In this document: piece after piece, positions 57,334-64,000 of the stretch
Numbering within the stretch: the stretch's first letter is position 1
Layout: the number at the start of each line of letters is the position of its first letter
DNA from: Desulfuromonadales bacterium
Lineage (GTDB): Bacteria; Desulfobacterota; Desulfuromonadia; Geobacterales; Pseudopelobacteraceae
NCBI GenBank assembly: GCA_013377095.1
Contig: JACAAY010000001.1
Span: 91,100 to 155,099 of the forward strand
Reading direction: 5' to 3'
Length of the DNA: 64,000 nt
Notes under the pieces: generated by a model
Database searches by the model: none
What the model was told of the DNA's origin: nothing
What the model saw: the letters and a program-made list of their open reading frames with translations, nothing else
Translations under genes and position numbers: made by a program

Positions 57334-57368
57334 AAAAAGCAGGGCGAAACAGAAGTCCGTTTCGCCCC
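57334..57368 (-). terminator. Rho-independent terminator after the epimerase gene
   Basis: Minus strand GGGGCGAAAC and GTTTCGCCC form a stem with an eight-base loop, followed by TGCTTTTT. It ends the propionate-pathway operon. Confidence 0.88.
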
Positions 57369-57403
57369 AAAAAATCGTATTCACGTAAAAAACGAACGAG
57401 TGG

Positions 57404-57808
57404 TCAGTGTCCGCTTTGGCAGAGTTCGGTTAAAACACCGTTGCTGCTTTTGGGGTGTACAAAGGCGATCTTTGTACCGTGGGCACCATTGCGCGGAGTT
57501 GCGTCGATCATTCTGGCGCCGTCGGCGACCATTTTGGCGATGGCTGCTGCGCAATCGTCCACTTCGTAGGCCAGGTGGTGAACGCCTGTGCCGTTTTTCT
57601 CCAGAAATTTGGCAATCGGGCTGTCTTCGGAGGTAGGCTCCAGCAGCTCGATTTTTGCTTCACCGATCTCCAGCATGGCAACGCGAACTTTCTGCTCGGC
57701 AACTTCTTCGATACCGGCAAAGGCCATACCCAGGTTGTCGCGGTAAAAGGGAAGGCTTTCTTCAAGTGATTTGACTGCTATACCAATGTGGTTAATTTTC
57801 TTAAGCAT
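57404..57808 (-). CDS. mce: Methylmalonyl-CoA epimerase
   Basis: A 134-residue glyoxalase-fold protein. The metal ligands are His in INHIGIAV, Glu in AKIELLEP, His in VHHLAYEV and Glu in VLTELCQ. It interconverts (R)- and (S)-methylmalonyl-CoA. AAAGGTG lies before the ATG. It is the last gene of the operon behind the mutase large subunit. Confidence 0.97.
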   Translation of the reverse strand: MLKKINHIGIAVKSLEESLPFYRDNLGMAFAGIEEVAEQKVRVAMLEIGEAKIELLEPTSEDSPIAKFLEKNGTGVHHLAYEVDDCAAAIAKMVADGARMIDATPRNGAHGTKIAFVHPKSSNGVLTELCQSGH

Positions 57809-57831
57809 TCGTAGGCACCTTTCAAAGTAAT

Positions 57832-57871
57832 CTCCACAGAGCGCAGACTGATTTCGCCTGGCCCTGTGGAG
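57832..57871. repeat. Inverted repeat between the mutase and epimerase genes
   Basis: CTCCACAG (57832-57839) and CTGTGGAG (57864-57871) are perfect 8-bp arms around a 24-nt loop, with no T tract. It could stabilise or partly terminate the mutase mRNA, setting the mutase to epimerase ratio. Confidence 0.5.
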
Positions 57872-57892
57872 TGATAAATTACCGGTTAATGT

Positions 57893-59548
<1,656 letters not shown>

Positions 59549-59640
59549 GTCGTGCTCCTTGGGGGGGGATTAAATTAAACGAGGCTTGTATAAGACAATT
59601 TTGGGGATTTTAAGGATAAGCTTCGAGAATGTCAATTAAA

Positions 59641-59661
59641 GATTTTAGTGCGACTAAAATC
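59641..59661. promoter_or_regulatory. Perfect 21-bp palindrome in front of the mutase gene
   Basis: GATTTTAGT-GCG-ACTAAAATC is perfectly symmetric: 9-bp arms about a 3-bp centre, between the biotin carboxylase stop (59743) and the mutase start (59548). No T tract follows, and a dyad of this length suits a TetR- or GntR-type repressor dimer. The regulator is not in the window. Confidence 0.6.
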
Positions 59662-59742
59662 GTCCGGGTGGTTGGCTCGCGGTCCAGTGTCTCTGCTTCA
59701 CCAGTAGTGACCATGAGTTAGCGTTTTTTCGAAGGATTATGG

Positions 59743-62634
59743 TCAGAGAACAGCTGAAAGGTATCGTAGCGTGAAGGCATGCCGCTCACGCTCGATCTCC
59801 GCCGGGTCCCGCTCTTCGCATCGTTCATCCGGCGTGACCTTGAAGAGTGGTTGACCTTTGTGGACAATTGTTCCGTCACCTGATGTGATCAGAATTCTGT
59901 CGATGGTTCCCGAGAAGGGCGCGCTCACCTTGTTGAACATTTTCATGACCTCAATGATGTAGAGCGGCTGTCCCTTTTCGAAGTGCATGCCCTCATGCAC
60001 GAAGTGCGGCATACCGGGTGTTTCCTGCGCATAGTACATGCCGCCACTTATGGCAACTATTTCATCGGTTTTTGTGGAGGGCGGCGGCGCCAGCACTTTT
60101 TTCATGCGTGCCTGCAGGTCGGTGTCGAGCAGAAATGCGGGGATGGATATTTCCAGACTGTCTGTTACCCGCAGATCCCAGAACCTGGTGGCGTCGCCGA
60201 TCAGGAACAACATCCCGAGCAGTTCCAGTCCGGCCTCATACCCGAAATGGGCAGAACGGATACGGTCCCAGGTTTCAGCATCGAAATCGCCCTGAGGGTC
60301 TTCGTTGTCGAGGATCTGATTGAGCTTGAAGTATTCTCCCCTGACAAGCCCGAATCGTTCACGCAGGGTGACGTAAAACCGTATGGACTGTTGAAGCAGT
60401 TCATTGTCGTGACTCCAGATGACATCCGCCGCCGGCTTGTTCGTGCGGAATGACATGTGCAGATACTCGTAGGTCTCGTTGAGTACTCCCAGGGGATTTC
60501 TAAGCCAGAAGACCTTGCCGTTGTCGATGCGGAAATTCAGGACGTTGATGCTCAGCCAGCCCGAGAGCAGGTGCGGATTGGCCAGGAGCCGCTCCATGGG
60601 GCGAATAATCAGGGCAAGTTTGCGATCCAGCAGCGCGGACAGATTGTTGAGTTCACGCTCTCGTCGTGCGGGCTGGTCGGCAAGCTGTTCGGCCATAGCT
60701 TTGGCATACTGTTTTTTCAGCAGCATGAAGGCGTGATTGGGGTCAATTCGGGATGCTTCCTCTTTCAGCATCCCCACCAGGGTAAGGTAGGGGACCACAA
60801 AGCGGGTCGTCGGTTTGGCATTCACGTTGTTGCCGAGAAGCCAGTTAACCATGCCATAGTGAAAGGCCAGATTGGTGGCCAGATCACTGCCGCGCAGGGT
60901 CGTACTGCGGATGACCTTGGCCAGGTGTTCGAAACTGTCCTGGCGGTTATCCCCCTTGGTAAGCAGCAGGGCGATGTTGGAATCATAGGCGCCTGCCACC
61001 ATGTATTTTATGAATACGCCGGTGTCGGGGTTGACCATGCTGATACCCTGATCGTCCCGGATTTCCCCCGGGATCAGTTTTGACCAGTAGCGAATCATGC
61101 CGCCGGCATGTGGGGCGAGTGAGTCGTCGGTGGCATTCAGACGCGCTTCCACTGCAGCATTGAACCGTATGATCCGCTGCGGTCTGGGCAGACGCTGTTT
61201 GTGCCGAGCCAACAGAGCCATGGCCTCGACCAGGGAATGAACGCTGAAATGCTCCTGATCGTTTTCCGGGTTGGCAAATTGCAGTGTGTAGCACAGTTCG
61301 GTCACCCGGTGTTCCACCTGAATCCTGGTATTTACTTCCATGAAGAAATGTCGGTCGCGGTCAACAATACATTCGAAGGTTGCAACGGAGTCAAGGCTGA
61401 CCGCCATCCCGAAACGCTCGGCTTCCTCTTCCATTCGTAACAAAACTCTGAGATCACTCTCCAGGGCAGCACGCTCGGAATCTTTGCCCTCGGCTCCGGC
61501 CTGTGCGATGGCACGTTCAAGCCCTTCTTTGGTAACCGAGACTTCCAGCAGTTTCTGCTCGTGCATCTGCAGAGAACAGTCGCGACCCCCAAGGGAAATG
61601 CACCACTCACCATTGCCCAGCAGCTGTATTTCATTGTGGCGGGTCTGTTCAATATTCAGTTCCACCAGAATATTCTTGTTGTCGCCCACGCCGTTGGCCT
61701 TGACTTCTCCCAGGATCTCCCTGACCAGGGTTGGTGCTTCCGACGCTGCCAGGTTTATCTGGCTGTGATCCGGTTTTTTGATGGCGAGCAGCGCTCCCCC
61801 AAGAATTCTCTGGCCCTTACCACCCCCTCCACCGATGGCTTTCAGACGAACCCTGCTGCCTGGGTAACGGGTGAACATATCGATTACTTCGCACTGAACC
61901 TGGGCGCAGAGCTCTTCAATTGAAAACAGGTCGGTTCCCTTGGCATAGGCGGCGTTCAGAATCCGGTCGGCCAGCTCTTCCACTGGCAGAGTCGTGTCGC
62001 AACCAATGACATCATCACAGAGAAGCCCTTCGGCTGTTGTCAGAGCCAGCAGCTGTTCCCGGGTCGGGTATTTTCTCAGCAGGGTGCGTGCTGTCACGTT
62101 GTTGATGCCGGGGGTGACGCTGACGTTGACGGAGAGCGCGGTGCGCTTGGCCTCGTCTTTTTTTCCGGCACCGGTCTGGGTAGCTGAACAGGGGCCGATG
62201 AAGGTAAGGCCGGCTCTTTCGATGGCCGCAACAAACTCATCATCTTCCGCCATGAAGCCATACCCGGCAAAAATCGCATTATAGCCATTGTCGCGTGCGA
62301 TGCCGATGATCTGGTGAATGCGTTCGACGCGTTCTTCCTTGCCGGCTCCGGTGTAGTCCGGCACCCGGTGGACCCGGTGTGGATCGGTCACTTGCCGCAG
62401 TTCGGGCGCCAGTGCATTGGGATAGACAATGGAGTCTTTCTCTGAAAGCAGGATGCCCACATGGGTCATACCCATCTCTTTGAAGACATCCATTGCTTCC
62501 TTGCGGATGGGGCCACGGCAGACAATCAACGGTTTGAGATCCTGACAGGAGAACGAGCGAACCCAGGGGGAGGTCGCGGCGCCGAGACGTCGGTCTTTAT
62601 GAATTAGAGGATTTTCCTGGTAAAGATCGCTCAT
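59743..62634 (-). CDS. Biotin carboxylase fused to biotin carboxyl carrier, acyl-CoA carboxylase type, 963 residues
   Basis: The N-terminal part (about 30-560) is a biotin carboxylase ATP-grasp domain: AIGGGGGKGQRI, RHNEIQLLGNGEW, GGRDCSLQMHEQKLLE (ERDCS in most family members) and FMEVNTRIQVEH. A 300-residue central domain follows (AERFGLVRGEYFKLNQIL-type sequence, unlike short AccC). The C-terminal biotinyl domain has YIIEVMKMFNKV near 898, whose Lys carries biotin. It carboxylates biotin with bicarbonate and ATP for the carboxyltransferase next door. Both partners plus the mutase suggest propionyl-CoA as substrate; acetyl-CoA is not excluded. GGAGACC precedes the ATG. Confidence 0.88.
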   Translation of the reverse strand: MSDLYQENPLIHKDRRLGAATSPWVRSFSCQDLKPLIVCRGPIRKEAMDVFKEMGMTHVGILLSEKDSIVYPNALAPELRQVTDPHRVHRVPDYTGAGKEERVERIHQIIGIARDNGYNAIFAGYGFMAEDDEFVAAIERAGLTFIGPCSATQTGAGKKDEAKRTALSVNVSVTPGINNVTARTLLRKYPTREQLLALTTAEGLLCDDVIGCDTTLPVEELADRILNAAYAKGTDLFSIEELCAQVQCEVIDMFTRYPGSRVRLKAIGGGGGKGQRILGGALLAIKKPDHSQINLAASEAPTLVREILGEVKANGVGDNKNILVELNIEQTRHNEIQLLGNGEWCISLGGRDCSLQMHEQKLLEVSVTKEGLERAIAQAGAEGKDSERAALESDLRVLLRMEEEAERFGMAVSLDSVATFECIVDRDRHFFMEVNTRIQVEHRVTELCYTLQFANPENDQEHFSVHSLVEAMALLARHKQRLPRPQRIIRFNAAVEARLNATDDSLAPHAGGMIRYWSKLIPGEIRDDQGISMVNPDTGVFIKYMVAGAYDSNIALLLTKGDNRQDSFEHLAKVIRSTTLRGSDLATNLAFHYGMVNWLLGNNVNAKPTTRFVVPYLTLVGMLKEEASRIDPNHAFMLLKKQYAKAMAEQLADQPARRERELNNLSALLDRKLALIIRPMERLLANPHLLSGWLSINVLNFRIDNGKVFWLRNPLGVLNETYEYLHMSFRTNKPAADVIWSHDNELLQQSIRFYVTLRERFGLVRGEYFKLNQILDNEDPQGDFDAETWDRIRSAHFGYEAGLELLGMLFLIGDATRFWDLRVTDSLEISIPAFLLDTDLQARMKKVLAPPPSTKTDEIVAISGGMYYAQETPGMPHFVHEGMHFEKGQPLYIIEVMKMFNKVSAPFSGTIDRILITSGDGTIVHKGQPLFKVTPDERCEERDPAEIERERHAFTLRYLSAVL

Positions 62635-62689
62635 GGGGTGGTCTCCAGTGTGCTTGAACTGAATTTCGTGTTAAAACACGTTTTTCGGA

Positions 62690-64000
62690 TCAGTAAAATT
62701 CTCGCTGGACAGCCTGCATTGGTCCGGGTTTGTAGTGTCTGAGAAAGAAATTCAAGTTTTCCGCCAGCACCTTGCGCAGGTCGGTGGGCATGACCAGTGA
62801 CGAAATTGATCCCAGGCTGAGAGCTTCCCTGGGATTCATCAGCTCTTTTTCATAGCGCAGGTTGAGGGCGGTTTCCTGCTCCTTGAGCCAGGCAGTTGCT
62901 TCCAGCTCAGCATCCCTGCGAGCGTCATCTTCCTTTTCACCGGCTTCGATCCGCTGGAGCGTTCCTCTTTTTTTTCGTTCTGCCAGATCGATGCGCAGCT
63001 TGCGGAGTTCGTCCTTATAAATAAACTCCTTACCCGCCGGGCCCATGACCGCCAGCCGGGTGGTAGGCAGGGCCAGCACCAGATCTGCGCCGGTTGGATA
63101 ATTGTTGAAGGATGCATAGGCGCCGCCGTAGGCGTTGCGAATGATCAGCAGGATACGGGGTGTTCTGATGTCCACGATGGAGTCGAGCATGGCCCGCCCG
63201 GCCTGAACAATGCCCCGGGCTTCCTGCTCTCTGCCGGGCAGGAAACCGGTCGTGTCTTCCATGAAGATCAGGGGGATGTTGTAGATATTACAGAATCGGT
63301 TGAAGCGGGCGATTTTGTAGGCTGCATCACAGTCGATCTGGCCCGAGTCAACCGAGCTGTTGTTGGCCACAAAGCCGACCACATTTCCTCCCAGGCGTCC
63401 GAAGGCGGTAATGACATTACGGGCCCGCTCCCGCTGCATCTCGAAATAGTCGCCATGGTCGCAGATCTGCTGGATGATGATTGAGACGTCAAAGGGTGTG
63501 TTGAAGCCGGTGGGGGAGTTAAAGGTCTTTTTGAGGAGGGTATTGATTTCCCAGGTTTTGCGGTCCAGCGGGTCGCTCGTCTTCTGGAACGGGGCCATGA
63601 CGCCATTGTTGTCGGGCAGGTAGCTAAGCAGCTGAACGGCTGTTCTCAAGGCGCTGACTTCATCTTCCGCGGTGACGTCGGCGACGCCCGACTGGCTATG
63701 CACCCGGGGGCCTCCCAGTTCTTCGGGTGAAATATCCTCGCCCAGCACCGACTTTACCACGCCGGGCCCGGTCAGGCCGAAAAACGTATCGTTCGGCTGG
63801 ATCACAAAGCTGCCCTGCCGGGGAAGGTAACTGCCGCCTCCGGCATTAAATCCGAACATGCACATGATGGAGGGGACAACGCCGCTTATTTTACGCAGCG
63901 CCGTAAAGGCTTCGGCATAACCGTCCAAGCCACCCACTCCGGCAGGCACAAAGGCGCCGGCGCTATCGTTCATGCCGATCAATGGAATGCCCTTTTCGCC
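62690..64000 (-). CDS. Acyl-CoA carboxylase carboxyltransferase subunit, N-terminus cut by window edge
   Basis: 437 residues are visible; the frame continues beyond 64000 ([17 protein letters not shown] at the edge). Motifs are those of a biotin-dependent acyl-CoA carboxyltransferase: [19 protein letters not shown], the oxyanion glycines of [39 protein letters not shown] and [13 protein letters not shown] lysine- and glutamate-rich stretch near the end ([20 protein letters not shown]) is longer than in most relatives. It moves the carboxyl group from biotin to propionyl-CoA, or in reverse from methylmalonyl-CoA. It precedes the 963-residue biotin protein by 55 bp. Confidence 0.9.
   Translation of the reverse strand, partial: GEKGIPLIGMNDSAGAFVPAGVGGLDGYAEAFTALRKISGVVPSIMCMFGFNAGGGSYLPRQGSFVIQPNDTFFGLTGPGVVKSVLGEDISPEELGGPRVHSQSGVADVTAEDEVSALRTAVQLLSYLPDNNGVMAPFQKTSDPLDRKTWEINTLLKKTFNSPTGFNTPFDVSIIIQQICDHGDYFEMQRERARNVITAFGRLGGNVVGFVANNSSVDSGQIDCDAAYKIARFNRFCNIYNIPLIFMEDTTGFLPGREQEARGIVQAGRAMLDSIVDIRTPRILLIIRNAYGGAYASFNNYPTGADLVLALPTTRLAVMGPAGKEFIYKDELRKLRIDLAERKKRGTLQRIEAGEKEDDARRDAELEATAWLKEQETALNLRYEKELMNPREALSLGSISSLVMPTDLRKVLAENLNFFLRHYKPGPMQAVQREFY

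Noticed and set aside
57043..57384. 113-codon minus-strand frame upstream of the porin
   Set aside because: Begins inside the epimerase terminator and shows no protein-like pattern.

Overview
The window looks like chromosomal DNA from a Gram-negative anaerobe of the Geobacter/Pelobacter group (Desulfuromonadia). Evidence: DUF116-fmt-def gene order, HisZ, SelB, an MXAN_5187-like gene next to mfd, many c-di-GMP and two-component genes, sigma-54 control of nitrogen genes, Sec-exported outer-membrane proteins, moderately high GC, and a methylmalonyl-CoA gene set of the kind used by propionate-forming Pelobacter. The species is inferred, not proven. I saw no tRNA, rRNA, CRISPR array, prophage or intact insertion sequence. 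Genes are dense, on both strands, and often overlap by 4 bp.

Layout. 1-6.9 kb: a sigma-54 activator cut by the left edge, an amidohydrolase overlapping a three-domain LplT-PlsC-acyl-ACP synthetase fusion, and msrA. 7.3-13.7 kb: a nitrogen island with two sigma-54 promoters of nearly the same sequence. The first serves an outer-membrane protein, PII and AmtB; the second serves PII, AmtB and probably an orphan NtrB-like kinase. 13.7-18.8 kb: RlpA-like protein, NAD-dependent epimerase, diguanylate cyclase, YqaA-like membrane protein, HAD hydrolase, diiron ferritin-like protein and D-aminoacyl-tRNA deacylase. 19-28.2 kb: beta-barrel protein, mfd, glmU and a REC-PAS-GGDEF-EAL protein.

28.2-37.2 kb: a PIN/ribbon-helix-helix toxin-antitoxin pair whose promoter implies a leaderless toxin mRNA, a glycosyltransferase, an ArsR regulator, and a tight operon of JAMM-DinG helicase, sensor kinase, response regulator and SelB, preceded by a terminator-like hairpin. 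37.4-45.2 kb: mtnA and glnE (glnE links functionally to the PII island), DUF116-fmt-def, a 58-residue small protein and an HDOD protein. 45.3-51 kb: a TPR protein with a basic tail followed by a very large GH13-family protein. 51-56.8 kb: purA, hisZ, an exported CsgG-like/propeller-like protein and a porin-like barrel.

57.4-64 kb: a minus-strand operon reads carboxyltransferase (cut by the right edge), 963-residue biotin carboxylase/biotin carrier, a perfect palindrome, methylmalonyl-CoA mutase large subunit, methylmalonyl-CoA epimerase and a terminator. Together these interconvert propionyl-CoA or another acyl-CoA, methylmalonyl-CoA and succinyl-CoA. The B12-binding mutase subunit is not in the window.
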